Assembly: GCF_035621475.1 (NCBI RefSeq)
Contig: NZ_CP141799.1
Location: 1,290,501-1,354,500, forward strand
Direction: 5' to 3'
DNA from: Pseudomonas paeninsulae
GTDB taxonomy: Bacteria > Pseudomonadota > Gammaproteobacteria > Pseudomonadales > Pseudomonadaceae
DNA: 64,000 nucleotides
Shown here: one piece after another, positions 8,640 through 18,173 of the stretch
Layout: each line of letters opens with the position of its first letter
Position numbering within the stretch: position 1 is the stretch's first letter
Notes under the pieces: generated by a model
Told to the model about the DNA's origin: nothing
Database searches by the model: none
Seen by the model: the letters and a program-made list of their open reading frames with translations, nothing else
Position numbers and translations under genes: made by a program

Positions 8640-9455
8640 ATGAACCAGACGTTGTCCTTTACCGCGCTGGCCGCGGCCTTGCTGCTGACAGGATGCCAAG
8701 CCGTCAACACCACCAGCGGTGGCGCGGTGGGTGTCGAGCGCAAGCAGTACATGTTTGGCATGCTTTCGAGCCAAGAGATCAATCAGATGTATGCGACGTC
8801 CTATCAGCAGACACTGGGTGAGGCGTCGAGCAAAGGTGTGCTGGACAAGAGCAGCGCCAGCGCCAAACGCTTGCAGGTCATCACCGGTCGCTTGATCAAG
8901 CAGGCGCCGATTTTTCGCCCCGATGCCGCGCAGTGGCAGTGGGAGGTCAATCTGATCAAGAGTCCCGAGCTGAATGCCAGCTGCGGCCCGGGTGGCAAGA
9001 TCCTCTTCTACAGCGGGCTGATGGATAAGCTGCAGCTGAACGACGATGAGATCGCCGCGATCATCGGCCATGAAATGGCCCATGCCCTGCGCGAGCATAG
9101 CCGCGAAGCCATGTCCAAGGCCTACGGTGTGGCGCTGGCCAAACAGGGCGCCGGGGCGCTGCTCGGCCTGGGTGAGGTGGGTATGGCCATGGCCGATACC
9201 GTGGTGCAGTACAGCCTGACTTTGCCCAATAGCCGGGGCAACGAGAACGAGGCCGATCTACTCGGGCTGGAACTGGCTGCCCGTAGCGGCTACAACCCGA
9301 ACGCGGCGATCAGTCTGTGGCAGAAGATGGCTCAGGCCAGCAATGGTGCACCGCCAGAATTCATGAGCACTCACCCGTCGTCGAGCAGCCGCATCGCGGC
9401 CTTGCAGGCGGCAATCCCGAAAGTCATGCCGCTCTATGAGCAGGCCAGACGCTGA
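8640..9455 (+). CDS. M48-family metalloprotease lipoprotein
   Basis: This 271-residue protein has a lipoprotein signal (lipobox LLTGC, Cys19). Its zinc protease motif HEMAH at 144-148 has the third ligand in the NENEADLLGLE block, so it is an LoiP/YcaL/BepA-type M48 peptidase tethered in the periplasm. Such enzymes degrade misfolded outer-membrane proteins. The start at 8640 is preceded by ATGGAGA. No TPR domain follows the protease domain, so it is closer to LoiP than to BepA. Confidence 0.92.
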   Translation: MNQTLSFTALAAALLLTGCQAVNTTSGGAVGVERKQYMFGMLSSQEINQMYATSYQQTLGEASSKGVLDKSSASAKRLQVITGRLIKQAPIFRPDAAQWQWEVNLIKSPELNASCGPGGKILFYSGLMDKLQLNDDEIAAIIGHEMAHALREHSREAMSKAYGVALAKQGAGALLGLGEVGMAMADTVVQYSLTLPNSRGNENEADLLGLELAARSGYNPNAAISLWQKMAQASNGAPPEFMSTHPSSSSRIAALQAAIPKVMPLYEQARR

Positions 9456-9485
9456 CAGCCTCGCCAGGTGCATGTCCGCTTCGAC

Positions 9486-9506
9486 TAGGGTGCGCCGTAC
9501 GCACCC
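9486..9506. repeat. Short palindromic intergenic repeat, copy 2
   Basis: GGGTGCG-CCGTA-CGCACCC, related to the palindrome at 7662-7682. Confidence 0.5.
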
Positions 9507-9570
9507 CAGGTCGGGGCGATAGGACTGTCTAACGGGGGCGCGGCCCTGCCCCTGTCGGCGGCGCATTGGC

Positions 9571-10014
9571 TTACGGCAGGGATTTTTCCGCGAATGAGCG
9601 GGTGTCCAGGCTTAGTTGGGCGCGGAAGCTTTCCATGTCGAACATGGTGCAGATTTCCTGGATCTCGTTGCTCGGGGTCAGCGTCCAGAAGGCCATCGCC
9701 GCGATGCTCAATACCTTGTCGCTCGGCGGGTAACCCAAGGCCGGTTTCTCGATGGTGCCGATCAGGGTGCTCCAGGTGACCACTTTATTGCCTTCGGCAA
9801 TACATTCCTCGACCACTACCTGCAGGTCTGGCATGGCCTTGCGGATGTCCTGGGTCAGCTGGGCGAAGGCGTCGCTGCCCAGGTGATGGCCGACAAACGA
9901 GCTTTTGTAGAGAAAGTCCTTGCTGTGCAGCTGCCCGGCCAAGGCCAGGCGACCTTTGTTCCACGACAGGTCGATATGCCGGCGGACCAACTTTTTTCGA
10001 TCATCCAATGACAT
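9571..10014 (-). CDS. SnoaL-like ester cyclase family protein
   Basis: This 147-residue protein belongs to the SnoaL/NTF2-like 'ester cyclase' group. It has an N-terminal helical segment (KLVRRHIDLSWNKGRLALAGQL), then DLQVVVEECIAEGNKVVTWSTLIGT and a closing beta strand pair ending in MFDMESFRAQL. These alpha+beta cone folds bind small hydrophobic substrates, but in most bacterial members the reaction is unknown. The start at 10014 has GGGAGAG upstream. A longer in-frame extension to 10167 lacks similarity and overlaps the downstream end of the neighbouring gene. Confidence 0.75.
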   Translation of the reverse strand: MSLDDRKKLVRRHIDLSWNKGRLALAGQLHSKDFLYKSSFVGHHLGSDAFAQLTQDIRKAMPDLQVVVEECIAEGNKVVTWSTLIGTIEKPALGYPPSDKVLSIAAMAFWTLTPSNEIQEICTMFDMESFRAQLSLDTRSFAEKSLP

Positions 10015-10126
10015 GCTTCTCTCCCGGGCTTGTTGGGCAAGGTGCGCCAGTTGTTGCGCATCTTGTCGGCCGTCAGAGTAGCCAAAACAGCGGATGGAGC
10101 GCCAGAGGAGTGGCGTCAAATTATCA

Positions 10127-10711
10127 CTATAAGTGCCCGCCGAGTTGCAGGGCCTGGTAGCACGCATAAATCGCCAGCGCGGCGAAGGCGCCGGCGGCCA
10201 GGCGGCGAATCAGGGTCAGTTGCAAGCGCTCGGCGGCAAAGTTGCCGACCAGCACCACGGGTACGTTGGCGATCAGCATGCCTAGGGTGGTGCCGATCAC
10301 CACAAGCACGAAGTGTGGGTACTGCGCGGCCAGCATCACCGTAGCGACCTGGGTCTTGTCGCCCATCTCGGCGATGAAGAAGGCGACCAGGGTGGTCAGG
10401 AACGGGCCGTAGCGCTTGAAGCGCGAGCTTTCATCGTCATCCAGCTTGTCGGGAATCAGGGTCCACAGGGCCACTGCAACGAAGGAGGCGGCGAGCGTCC
10501 AGCTCAGGGTCTGTGGGGAAAACAGGCCGGCTACCCAGTTGCCGACGGCGCCGGCGAGAAAGTGGTTGGCCAGGGTAGCGACCACGATGCCGAGGATAAT
10601 TGGCCAGGGCTTGCGAAAGCGCGCGGCCAGCAGCAAGGCGAGCAATTGGGTCTTGTCGCCGATTTCGGCCAGGGCAACGATCAGGGTAGGGACGAGCAGG
10701 GATTCCAGCAT
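10127..10711 (-). CDS. TMEM165/GDT1-family manganese exporter
   Basis: This 194-residue integral membrane protein has the two signature E-x-G-D-K-T motifs, AEIGDKTQLLALLLA near residue 15 and AEMGDKTQVATVMLA in the second half, each inside a membrane helix. Its internal duplication gives six helices. The UPF0016/GDT1 family exports Mn2+ in bacteria (MneA/MntX) and handles Mn2+/Ca2+ in eukaryotes. The ATG at 10711 follows TTAGGAAG. The upstream leader carries a manganese riboswitch, which supports a manganese-export role independently of the family match. Confidence 0.92.
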   Translation of the reverse strand: MLESLLVPTLIVALAEIGDKTQLLALLLAARFRKPWPIILGIVVATLANHFLAGAVGNWVAGLFSPQTLSWTLAASFVAVALWTLIPDKLDDDESSRFKRYGPFLTTLVAFFIAEMGDKTQVATVMLAAQYPHFVLVVIGTTLGMLIANVPVVLVGNFAAERLQLTLIRRLAAGAFAALAIYACYQALQLGGHL

Positions 10712-10739
10712 GAGACTTCCTAACGGGGGCGGGTCGACA

Positions 10740-10800
10740 TGGCTATGACACGTACAGCCTTCCCGCCCCGGGTAAGGTGTGCGTGTCATAGGTCTTGTCA
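10740..10800 (-). promoter_or_regulatory. Leader hairpin between riboswitch and exporter start
   Basis: On the minus strand CTATGACACG pairs with CGTGTCATAG. The internal region includes the ACCTTACCCGGGGCGGGAAGGC sub-stem region around 10756-10780. It lies just upstream of the ribosome-binding site and is a candidate expression platform for the manganese riboswitch. Confidence 0.5.
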
Positions 10801-10861
10801 AACCCTGTGCGCAGTGTCATCAGCCAGTGGCTGGTTGTTAACAATGCGCCAGCCCGTGTTG

Positions 10862-10955
10862 TGGGGCTGAGGGTCGCACGCACCATGGTCGGTGGACCAA
10901 GTATGTTGACGCGTGCCGGGCGAGCTGATGCTCGCGGGAGACTACTCCCCTAGGA
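10862..10955 (-). promoter_or_regulatory. Manganese riboswitch (yybP-ykoY type)
   Basis: Read on the minus strand, the leader contains GGGGAGTAG (10950-10942) and the hallmark loop TCAACATACTTGG (around 10909-10897), followed by GGTGCGTGCGACC. These are the two conserved blocks of the yybP-ykoY aptamer, which senses Mn2+ and commonly controls exporters such as MntP, Alx and GDT1-type proteins. It sits 150-240 bases upstream of the GDT1-like start, in the right orientation to activate it when manganese is high. A covariance search would settle the boundaries. Confidence 0.88.
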
Positions 10956-11010
10956 CGGGCGCATTCTGCCCACCCACAGTGGATTGGGCAAGCCGCATCT
11001 GCTCAGGTGG

Positions 11011-12009
11011 TTACTGCTTGCTCGCACGGTAGATGCGAAAGCCCTTGGCGTCGGCCAGGGTATGGCAGGGACCGAGGTATTGCTCGATCAGCGGTGGGTA
11101 CTTGAGGAAGTTGTTGGCCACCAGGCGCAGTTGGCCGCCGCGCTCAAGATGTTCAGCCGCATGGCGCAACAGGTTTTCCGTGGCCTGGTAGTGGGTGTGC
11201 ACACCCTGGTGGAAGGGTGGGTTGCTGAGGATCGCGGCCAGATCCGTGGGCGCGGCGGCAATCCCGTCGCCACTGATGACGTTGGCCTGCAGGCCGTTGG
11301 CCGCCAGGGTCAGGCGGCTGCTGGCCACGGCGAAGGCATCGACATCCAGCAGGGTCACCTGGCTCTCGGGATAACGGCGTTTCAGCGCCGCGCCGAGCAC
11401 GCCGGCGCCGCAGCCGAAGTCGAGTAGGTGGCCTGCCGGCAGCTGCTCCAGATGCTCCAGGAGCAGGGCGCTGCCGGTGTCCAGGCGACCATGGCTGAAA
11501 ACCCCGGGCAGGCTGATCACGCTCAGCGGACCGTCACTTAGTGGCAGGCTGTAGTGCCGCGCCAGGGTTTCGAGGTTAGGGGTTGCCGGGGCATGCTCGA
11601 CGTGCACTTGCCAGAGCTGGCAATGGCGCGCGCTGTCGAGCTTGCGCGCTCTGCCGAACGCGGCCAGCTGCTTGGCTGCGCGTTCGATGCCAGCACGCTT
11701 CTCTCCGACCAAAAACAGCTCGCGCCCGGCCAGTTGCGCCGCGAGGGCGCACAACAGGTAGTCGGTCAGTTCACGGGACTTCGGCAGGAACAGCACCGCA
11801 GCGGCGAATTCACTGGTGGGGGGCGTTACCCCGAATTGGCTGCGCCCGGTAAAGCGGCTGTCCAGCAGCGCTTGCTCGCCGGCGTGCCAGCTCCAGCCCC
11901 GGGCTTCAGGCAAGCGGCCGAGCAGGTCGTCGGCCGGCAGGCCGGCGAGCAACAACGGGCCGCCGAACAGTTCGGCCTGGCGCAGCAGTACTTCGCTTCG
12001 CGGGTCCAT
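11011..12009 (-). CDS. rsmC: 16S rRNA m2G1207 methyltransferase
   Basis: This 332-residue protein has the RsmC layout: an N-terminal degenerate methyltransferase-like half and a C-terminal catalytic half. The SAM motif is [15 protein letters not shown] and the substrate motif is NPPFHQG, the N-P-P-F signature of base N2 methylation. It methylates G1207 of 16S rRNA in the assembled 30S subunit. The start is the ATG at 12009 with AGGAG upstream. An in-frame extension to 12468 reads into unrelated sequence. Confidence 0.93.
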   Translation of the reverse strand: MDPRSEVLLRQAELFGGPLLLAGLPADDLLGRLPEARGWSWHAGEQALLDSRFTGRSQFGVTPPTSEFAAAVLFLPKSRELTDYLLCALAAQLAGRELFLVGEKRAGIERAAKQLAAFGRARKLDSARHCQLWQVHVEHAPATPNLETLARHYSLPLSDGPLSVISLPGVFSHGRLDTGSALLLEHLEQLPAGHLLDFGCGAGVLGAALKRRYPESQVTLLDVDAFAVASSRLTLAANGLQANVISGDGIAAAPTDLAAILSNPPFHQGVHTHYQATENLLRHAAEHLERGGQLRLVANNFLKYPPLIEQYLGPCHTLADAKGFRIYRASKQ

Positions 12010-12125
12010 GGGGTGGGCTCCTGGGAAAAGCGCGGAGGATAGCAAATATGGCCAGAGCTTTGAGCGCAATGGGGTAAGGGTGTGCTGGCCCGATGGCCTG
12101 GCACGTTGGCCCATTCCCCCGGCGG

Positions 12126-13091
12126 CTAGTTCACCACCCGGCGCGCTGCGTCGTCGAAAAACGCCTGAGCATTCTCCGTCAACTGGGTGACGATGCGCTG
12201 CCGCGCTTCGCGGCTGCCCCAGGCGCTGTGCGGGGTGACGATCAGGCGCGGGATGTCGGCGGCGAGCAAGGGGTTGCCGTCCGTTGGCGGCTCCTGGGTC
12301 AGTACATCGGTGGCCGCGCCACCCAGGTGGCCGCGGCGCAGGGCGTCGGCCAGGGCCTGTTCGTCGATAAGGCCGCCGCGTGCGGTATTGATCAGGAAGG
12401 CGCCGGGTTTCATCAGGCTCAGCTGGTATTCGCCGATCAGGTTGTGGGTGGCGGCGTTGAGTGGGCAATGCAGGGTCAGGGCATCGACCTGCGGCAGCAA
12501 TTCGTCCAGCGGCAGGCGATCCTGGCGGGGTGGACGGCCCGGCAGCTGGCCAAGCAGCACGCGCATGCCGAAGGCTTCGGCCAGTCGCGCTACGGCACCA
12601 CCCAGTTCACCGTGGCCGAGCAGGCCGAGGGTCTTGCCTTCCAGCTCGACGATGGGAAAGTCCAGCAGGCAGAACTGCTGCGCCTGCCGCCAGCGGCCGT
12701 CACGTACCGCGCCCTGGTAGTCGGGCAGGCGGGTGGCCAGGGCGAGCAGCAGCATCAGGGTGTGCTGCGCCACCGAAGGTGTGCCGTAGCCCTGGCAATT
12801 GCAGACCAGTACGCCATGCGCGCGCGCGGCGGCCAGGTCGATGTTGTTGGTGCCGGTGGCGGCGATCAACAGCAGTTTCAGCTCGGGGCAGGCGGCGAAG
12901 GTCTTGGCGTCCAGCGGGACTTTGTTGCTGATCGCCACCTGCACGCCCTGCAGGCGCTCGATCACCTGCTCAGGGCTGCTCAGTGGGTACAGCGTCAGCT
13001 CGCCGAATAGCTGCTGCAGTGGCGACAAGTCGAGATCGCCGAGGTCTAGCGTACTGTGGTCCAGAAAGGCTGCGCGGCTACTTTTACTCAT
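12126..13091 (-). CDS. hprA: D-2-hydroxyacid dehydrogenase, HprA-type
   Basis: This 321-residue NAD(P)-dependent dehydrogenase has the Rossmann motif [15 protein letters not shown] and the catalytic triad blocks [11 protein letters not shown] (Arg), [10 protein letters not shown] (Glu) and VTPHSAWGS (His). The HSAWGS ending and the overall length match glycerate/hydroxypyruvate reductases more than phosphoglycerate dehydrogenase, which would have a C-terminal ACT domain. The likely reaction is interconversion of hydroxypyruvate or glyoxylate and glycerate. It is divergent from the LysE exporter gene. Exact substrate preference is inferred. Confidence 0.85.
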   Translation of the reverse strand: MSKSSRAAFLDHSTLDLGDLDLSPLQQLFGELTLYPLSSPEQVIERLQGVQVAISNKVPLDAKTFAACPELKLLLIAATGTNNIDLAAARAHGVLVCNCQGYGTPSVAQHTLMLLLALATRLPDYQGAVRDGRWRQAQQFCLLDFPIVELEGKTLGLLGHGELGGAVARLAEAFGMRVLLGQLPGRPPRQDRLPLDELLPQVDALTLHCPLNAATHNLIGEYQLSLMKPGAFLINTARGGLIDEQALADALRRGHLGGAATDVLTQEPPTDGNPLLAADIPRLIVTPHSAWGSREARQRIVTQLTENAQAFFDDAARRVVN

Positions 13092-13170
13092 CAGCTGTAC
13101 CTTTTCTACTGTCGGAACGGGGCGTAAGGTGAACAGCCTATCAGACCCCTATGCCCGTTGCGGAGCCGCT

Positions 13171-13800
13171 ATGTACTGGACGGAGTTTTTCACCGTTGCC
13201 CTGATTCACTTGCTGGCCGTGGCCAGCCCTGGGCCGGATTTTGCCATCGTGGTGCGCGAAAGCGTGGCCTTCGGCCGGCGTGCCGGGATCTTCACCGCAC
13301 TGGGTGTGGGCGCCGGGATCTTCGTGCACGTGGCCTATTCGTTGCTCGGCATCGGCCTGATCGTGTCGCAATCGATTGTCCTGTTCAACGCCCTGAAATG
13401 GCTGGCAGCTGCCTACCTGCTCTACATCGGGATCAAGGCGTTGCGCGCCAAGCCAGCTGACCCGGCTCGCGCCGAACTGGGCCTGGAGCAGGCCGCGCGT
13501 TCACCGCGTGCAGCCTTTGTCACCGGATTTGTCACCAATGGCCTGAACCCCAAGGCCACCCTGTTCTTCCTCTCGTTGTTTACCGTGGTGATTGATCCGC
13601 ACACTCCGCTGACGGTGCAGGCCGGTTATGGCCTCTACCTGGCGCTGGCGACGGCGCTGTGGTTCTGCCTGGTGGCGATGCTGTTCAGCCGGCCGGGGGT
13701 GCGCGCCGGTTTTGCCCGCTTGGGCCACTGGTTCGATCGGCTGATGGGCGCGGTATTGGTCGGCTTGGGCATCAAGTTGGCGTTCAGCGAGTTGCGTTAG
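13171..13800 (+). CDS. LysE/RhtB-family amino-acid exporter
   Basis: This 209-residue membrane protein carries the LysE family N-terminal signature AVASPGPDFAIVVRESVAFGRRAG and the middle block FVTGFVTNGLNPKATLFFLSLF. About six hydrophobic helices are visible. The family exports amino acids or derivatives such as homoserine, threonine, lysine and cysteine. The N-terminal SPGPDF and GxRAG pattern is closest to RhtC-like proteins. The exported compound cannot be deduced from sequence. Confidence 0.88.
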   Translation: MYWTEFFTVALIHLLAVASPGPDFAIVVRESVAFGRRAGIFTALGVGAGIFVHVAYSLLGIGLIVSQSIVLFNALKWLAAAYLLYIGIKALRAKPADPARAELGLEQAARSPRAAFVTGFVTNGLNPKATLFFLSLFTVVIDPHTPLTVQAGYGLYLALATALWFCLVAMLFSRPGVRAGFARLGHWFDRLMGAVLVGLGIKLAFSELR

Positions 13801-13854
13801 AGGCGCGGCGGGGAAGAGGCGCTGGCCTGTTTCCCCATCCCCGGTGTCGGCTTA

Positions 13855-13998
13855 CAGCAGTTCGACCGCCAGCGCCGTAGAGTTGCCGCCGCCCTAAGTA
13901 TTGACCTTGGCCTGATCCCGGCTTCGTTCGCGCATGCTCAGTATGGTAGTCATGGCGAAGGCTTGGCTGATCTCGAACGGATCGACCTTATCCTGGTG
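13855..13998 (-). pseudogene. Remnant of an acetyl-CoA acyltransferase (thiolase)
   Basis: On the minus strand one frame reads VDPFEISQAFAMTTIL, then SMRERSRDQAKVN, then a stop, then GGGNSTALAVELL and a second stop. The first part matches the thiolase block E-x-x-x-A-F-A...D-x-x-K-V-N. The last part resembles the C-terminal glycine motif. The G-H-P-x-G catalytic segment that normally lies between them is missing, so the gene has suffered an internal deletion and a nonsense change. No intact thiolase is adjacent. It lies next to a fatty acyl-CoA ligase, a plausible former partner. Confidence 0.5.
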
Positions 13999-14175
13999 CC
14001 ACTCGGGTTGCTTCCGCAGGTTACCGATGGCCCGACCGTGGGGCACGGGCGCTCGCCGGTGATGACGATGTTGGCTATTGCGGTCGCCTCTATAAACGCG
14101 CGGGATAAATAAGTAGTGGCTGTGAGCCGGCTTTGTTTATTGATCCTGTTTCGTGACCAATGGGTGCCAAAAAGT

Positions 14176-14215
14176 CAGGCGGGCAAATCATTCTTTTGAC
14201 TGATTTGCCCGCCTG
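14176..14215. promoter_or_regulatory. Perfect 15-bp inverted repeat upstream of acyl-CoA ligase
   Basis: CAGGCGGGCAAATCA (14176-14190) and TGATTTGCCCGCCTG (14201-14215) are perfectly complementary around a 10-base loop, 60 bases before the ligase start. There is no T tract after it on the plus strand. It could be an operator, an attenuator, or an old terminator for the lost upstream gene. Confidence 0.55.
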
Positions 14216-14274
14216 GTAAGCGCTCTAGAGTCCTGTCACTGAATAAAAATTATATCCGCTGACAGGTGCTCACT

Positions 14275-15957
14275 ATGCTGCAAACCCGCATCATCCCGCC
14301 GGCGGCGAATGCCCATCAATATCCGCTGCTGATCAAGCGCTTGTTGCTGTCCGGCGTTCGCTATGAAAAAACCCGGGAAATCGTCTATCGCGACACGCTG
14401 CGTTATAGCTATGCGACCTTCAATGAGCGGGTTGCCCGCCTGGCCAATGCGCTGACGACGGCCGGAGTCAAGGCCGGCGATACCGTTGCGGTGATGGACT
14501 GGGACAGCCACCGCTACCTCGAGTGCATGTTCGCCATTCCCATGCTTGGCGCGGTGCTGCACACCATCAATATTCGCCTGTCGCCCGATCAGATTCTCTA
14601 CACCATGAACCACGCCGAGGATAAGTTCGTCCTGGTCAACAGTGAGTTCGTGCCCCTCTACAACGGTATCGCCGCGCAACTGACCACGGTCGAGAAAACC
14701 CTGCTGCTGACCGATGCCGAGGAGAAAACCGCCGAACTGCCGGGGCTGGTCGGCGAGTACGAGCAACTGCTGGCGGTCGCCAGTCCGAGCTATGACTTCG
14801 CCGATTTCGATGAAAACTCGGTGGCCACCACCTTCTACACCACCGGCACCACCGGCAACCCCAAGGGCGTGTATTTCACTCATCGGCAACTGGTGCTGCA
14901 CACCATGGCGGCGGCCAGTGTGCTGGGCAGTCTCGACAGCGTGCGCCTGCTGGGCACCAACGATGTCTACATGCCGATTACCCCGATGTTCCATGTGCAT
15001 GCCTGGGGCATTCCTTATGCTGCCACCATGCTGGGTATCAAGCAGGTGTATCCAGGCCGCTACGAGCCGGAGATGCTGTGCAAGCTGATCAAGGAGGAGA
15101 AAGTCAGCTTCTCCCACTGCGTACCAACCATTCTGCAAATGCTGCTCAACACCCCGAGTGCCAAAGGCCATGACTTCGGCGGGTTGAAGATGATCATCGG
15201 CGGCAGCGCTTTGAATCGCGCCCTTTACGATGCGGCCAAGGCGCGCGGCATCCAGCTGACTGCTGCCTATGGCATGTCGGAAACCTGTCCGCTGATCTCC
15301 TGCGCGCACATCAATGACGAGCTCCTGGCCGGCAGCGAGGATGAACAGATCACCTACAGGATCAAGGCTGGGGTGCCGGTGCCTCTGGTCGAGGCGGCAA
15401 TCATGAGCGCCGATGGCACCATGCTGCCGGCGGACGGCGAGTCCCAGGGCGAGCTGGTGTTGCGTTCGCCGTGGCTGACCCAGGGTTATTTCCGTGAGCC
15501 GGAGAAAGGCGAGGAACTCTGGGAGCACGGCTGGCTGCACACCGGCGACGTGGCGACCATCGACGGCATGGGCTTCATCGAGATTCGTGACCGCATAAAG
15601 GACGTGATCAAAACCGGTGGCGAGTGGATCTCCTCATTGGCGCTGGAAGACCTGATCAGTCGTCATCCGGCCGTGCGTGAAGTGGCGGTGGTGGGGGTAG
15701 TGGATCCGCAGTGGGGCGAGCGGCCTTTTGCCTTGCTGGTGTTGAATGATGATCAGACCCTGGATGCCAAGGGTCTCAAGGATCACCTCAAGCCTTATGT
15801 CGAACAGGGGCATATCAACAAGTGGGCTATCCCCACGCAGATCGCGCTTGTTACGGAAATTCCCAAGACCAGTGTCGGCAAGCTGGATAAGAAGCGCATT
15901 CGCTTGGATATCGCCCAGTGGCAGGCAGCCGGCTGTGCGTTTCTCTCCACCTTGTAA
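14275..15957 (+). CDS. Fatty acid--CoA ligase (AMP-forming)
   Basis: This 560-residue member of the ANL superfamily has the P-loop-like motif [18 protein letters not shown] near residues 184-201. Also present are [10 protein letters not shown], the [19 protein letters not shown] block and the C-terminal catalytic lysine region [13 protein letters not shown]. It activates a carboxylic acid, most likely a medium- or long-chain fatty acid, to its CoA thioester. The start at 14275 has AGG 8 bases upstream. Its neighbour operon encodes DUF1302/DUF1329 proteins often found with uptake and degradation of hydrophobic compounds, which fits but does not fix the substrate. Confidence 0.9.
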   Translation: MLQTRIIPPAANAHQYPLLIKRLLLSGVRYEKTREIVYRDTLRYSYATFNERVARLANALTTAGVKAGDTVAVMDWDSHRYLECMFAIPMLGAVLHTINIRLSPDQILYTMNHAEDKFVLVNSEFVPLYNGIAAQLTTVEKTLLLTDAEEKTAELPGLVGEYEQLLAVASPSYDFADFDENSVATTFYTTGTTGNPKGVYFTHRQLVLHTMAAASVLGSLDSVRLLGTNDVYMPITPMFHVHAWGIPYAATMLGIKQVYPGRYEPEMLCKLIKEEKVSFSHCVPTILQMLLNTPSAKGHDFGGLKMIIGGSALNRALYDAAKARGIQLTAAYGMSETCPLISCAHINDELLAGSEDEQITYRIKAGVPVPLVEAAIMSADGTMLPADGESQGELVLRSPWLTQGYFREPEKGEELWEHGWLHTGDVATIDGMGFIEIRDRIKDVIKTGGEWISSLALEDLISRHPAVREVAVVGVVDPQWGERPFALLVLNDDQTLDAKGLKDHLKPYVEQGHINKWAIPTQIALVTEIPKTSVGKLDKKRIRLDIAQWQAAGCAFLSTL

Positions 15958-16189
15958 TGTGTGGTGGTGCTACCTCGGCCAAGTGACTGCTCAGTCAAAC
16001 AAGCGTTTGGCTTGCTAAATATTCTTTTCCAGCCATTCTTGGCTCGTGGCGGATCGGGCTGATCCGCCGAAACCTGCGAGCCAGAGTGGCTGGGGCGGCT
16101 GCAAATCACACTTTAGAGGGATCAAGCAGTCACACTCTCTGGCTATAGTCCGCAGCATCCATAACAAAAAAGTACATGGAGTAGCGTCG

Positions 16190-18142
16190 ATGACAAAATC
16201 AAAGCAAACCTGGCGCCTGGCAAAACTGCCGCTGGCCGTCAGCCTCGCATCCACCCTCGCCGCACCGGCATTCGGCGTCACCTTCAATATCGGTGAAATC
16301 GAAGGTCAGTTCGATTCCGCACTGTCTGTCGGTGCTAGTTGGTCTGTTCGCGGTGCCGATAGGGATCTGATCGGTGTGAATAACGGTGGCCAAGGTCTGT
16401 CGCAGACCACCGATGACAGCCGTCAGAACTTCAAGAAGGGCGAGACCTTCTCGAAGATCTTCAAGGGTATTCACGACCTTGAGCTGAAATACGGCGATAC
16501 CGGCGTATTCGTGCGCGGCAAGTATTGGTACGACTTCGAGCTGAAGGACGAGAGCCGTCTGTTCAAGGACATCGACGACCATAACCGCAAAGAGGCCGCC
16601 CAGGCCTCGGGCGCGCAAATTCTCGATGCGTTCGTCTACCACAACTACGACATCGGCGGTATGCCGGGTTCCGTGCGCCTCGGTAAGCAGGTCGTCAGCT
16701 GGGGCGAAAGTACCTTTATCCAAAACAGCATCAACTCGATCAACCCGGTCGATGCATCGGCTTTTCGTCGTCCTGGCGCGGAGGTCAAGGAAGGCCTGAT
16801 CCCGGTCAATATGTTCTATGTGGGGCAGAGCCTGACCGATAATTTGTCGGCCGAGTTCTTCTACCAACTCGAGTGGGATCAGACGGTCGTCGACAACTGC
16901 GGTACCTTCTTTGCTCAGCCTGATATAGCAGCAGATGGATGTGATGATAACCTGAGGCTGCTAACAAATAAGTCTGCCAGTCAAGCTGGAGTGAATCGCA
17001 TCATTAATGGTTTGAACGCCTCCGGTGCATTTGGAGCTATCGCAAATATTGATGGCAATTCCGAAGGGGTGCGGGTCAAACGCTCGGGCGATAGGGACGC
17101 TAGAGATGAGGGGCAATGGGGGCTTGCCTTTAGGTACTTTGCCGAGAAGCTTAATACTGAGTTTGGCGCTTATGCAATGAATTATCATAGCCGAACTCCT
17201 TTTCTGAGTGCTACTGCACCTGATGCAAACGTATATGCTGGGGCGTCTCAATTCTATAACCCTGCAGCGCCACTAGCCACAGGTCCTGCGGCAGCGCTTA
17301 TTGTTGCTGGTAATTCTAGTTACTTTATGGAGTATCCGGAAGATATTCGGCTCTATGGATTGAGTTTCTCCACTACATTGCCTACTGGGACGGCTTGGAG
17401 TGGTGAAGTGAGTTATCGCCCTAATGCTCCTGTTGCCTATAATACGACTGATATTCTGTTTTCTGCAGTGAGGCCAATAGAGGGCGGCAATAGTATATTT
17501 GGTGACGCCTCTTTATTGAGTGCGACTCCGGGCCAGGATTCGCATGGCTATGCCCGAAAAGAGATTACTCAGTTCCAGACCACCTTCACTCACTTCTTCG
17601 ACCGGGTGATGGGGGCGGACCGTCTGACCCTGGTGGGTGAGGTCGGGGTTGCGCATGTGGGTGGACTGGAAAATAGCTCCAACGTTCGTTATGGGCGTGA
17701 CCCGGTTTTCGGTCCTGGTGCTCTGCCTGATGTGGGCGCTCCAGGTTTTGCGGGGTTGGGGGTTGCTACCTGCGGTCTGCTAAATGATCTGACTGTTGGT
17801 GGTTCAACAAACCCAGATGCCTCTAATGCTCGTAAACACTGTAATGACGATGGCTTCGTCACCAGCACTTCCTGGGGCTACCGTGCCCGGGCGATCTGGG
17901 ACTACAACAGTGCCATTGCCGGTATCAACCTGCGCCCCAGCGTTTCCTGGTCGCATGACGTAGAGGGTTATGGCCCGAACGGGTTGTTCAACGAAGGCGC
18001 CAAAGCCGTCAGCCTCGGCCTCGATGCCGAATACCAGAACACCTACACCGCCGGCCTGTCTTACACCGATTTCTTCGGTGGCGACTACAACACGTCGATC
18101 GACCGCGACTTCGTTGCACTCAGCTTCGGTATGAACTTCTAA
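16190..18142 (+). CDS. DUF1302 outer-membrane protein
   Basis: This 650-residue exported protein has a long signal peptide (MTKSKQTWRLAKLPLAVSLAS...APAFG). The mature N-terminus VTFNIGEIEGQFDSALSVGASW is typical of DUF1302. It has many aromatic-rich amphipathic strands and a terminal aromatic FGMNF, as in outer-membrane beta-barrels. Family members occur with a DUF1329 partner in loci for steroids, fatty acids or esters. The start is supported by GGAG. Bases about 16920-17560 are clearly poorer in GC and use different codons from the flanks, so the central domain may have been exchanged by recombination. Confidence 0.85.
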   Translation: MTKSKQTWRLAKLPLAVSLASTLAAPAFGVTFNIGEIEGQFDSALSVGASWSVRGADRDLIGVNNGGQGLSQTTDDSRQNFKKGETFSKIFKGIHDLELKYGDTGVFVRGKYWYDFELKDESRLFKDIDDHNRKEAAQASGAQILDAFVYHNYDIGGMPGSVRLGKQVVSWGESTFIQNSINSINPVDASAFRRPGAEVKEGLIPVNMFYVGQSLTDNLSAEFFYQLEWDQTVVDNCGTFFAQPDIAADGCDDNLRLLTNKSASQAGVNRIINGLNASGAFGAIANIDGNSEGVRVKRSGDRDARDEGQWGLAFRYFAEKLNTEFGAYAMNYHSRTPFLSATAPDANVYAGASQFYNPAAPLATGPAAALIVAGNSSYFMEYPEDIRLYGLSFSTTLPTGTAWSGEVSYRPNAPVAYNTTDILFSAVRPIEGGNSIFGDASLLSATPGQDSHGYARKEITQFQTTFTHFFDRVMGADRLTLVGEVGVAHVGGLENSSNVRYGRDPVFGPGALPDVGAPGFAGLGVATCGLLNDLTVGGSTNPDASNARKHCNDDGFVTSTSWGYRARAIWDYNSAIAGINLRPSVSWSHDVEGYGPNGLFNEGAKAVSLGLDAEYQNTYTAGLSYTDFFGGDYNTSIDRDFVALSFGMNF

Positions 18143-18173
18143 GCGGCCAGGAATTTTGAGGAAGACTCTGTAT

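Noticed and set aside
14236..15540. 434-codon open frame on the minus strand
   Set aside because: Antisense to the acyl-CoA ligase, with no protein-like motif.
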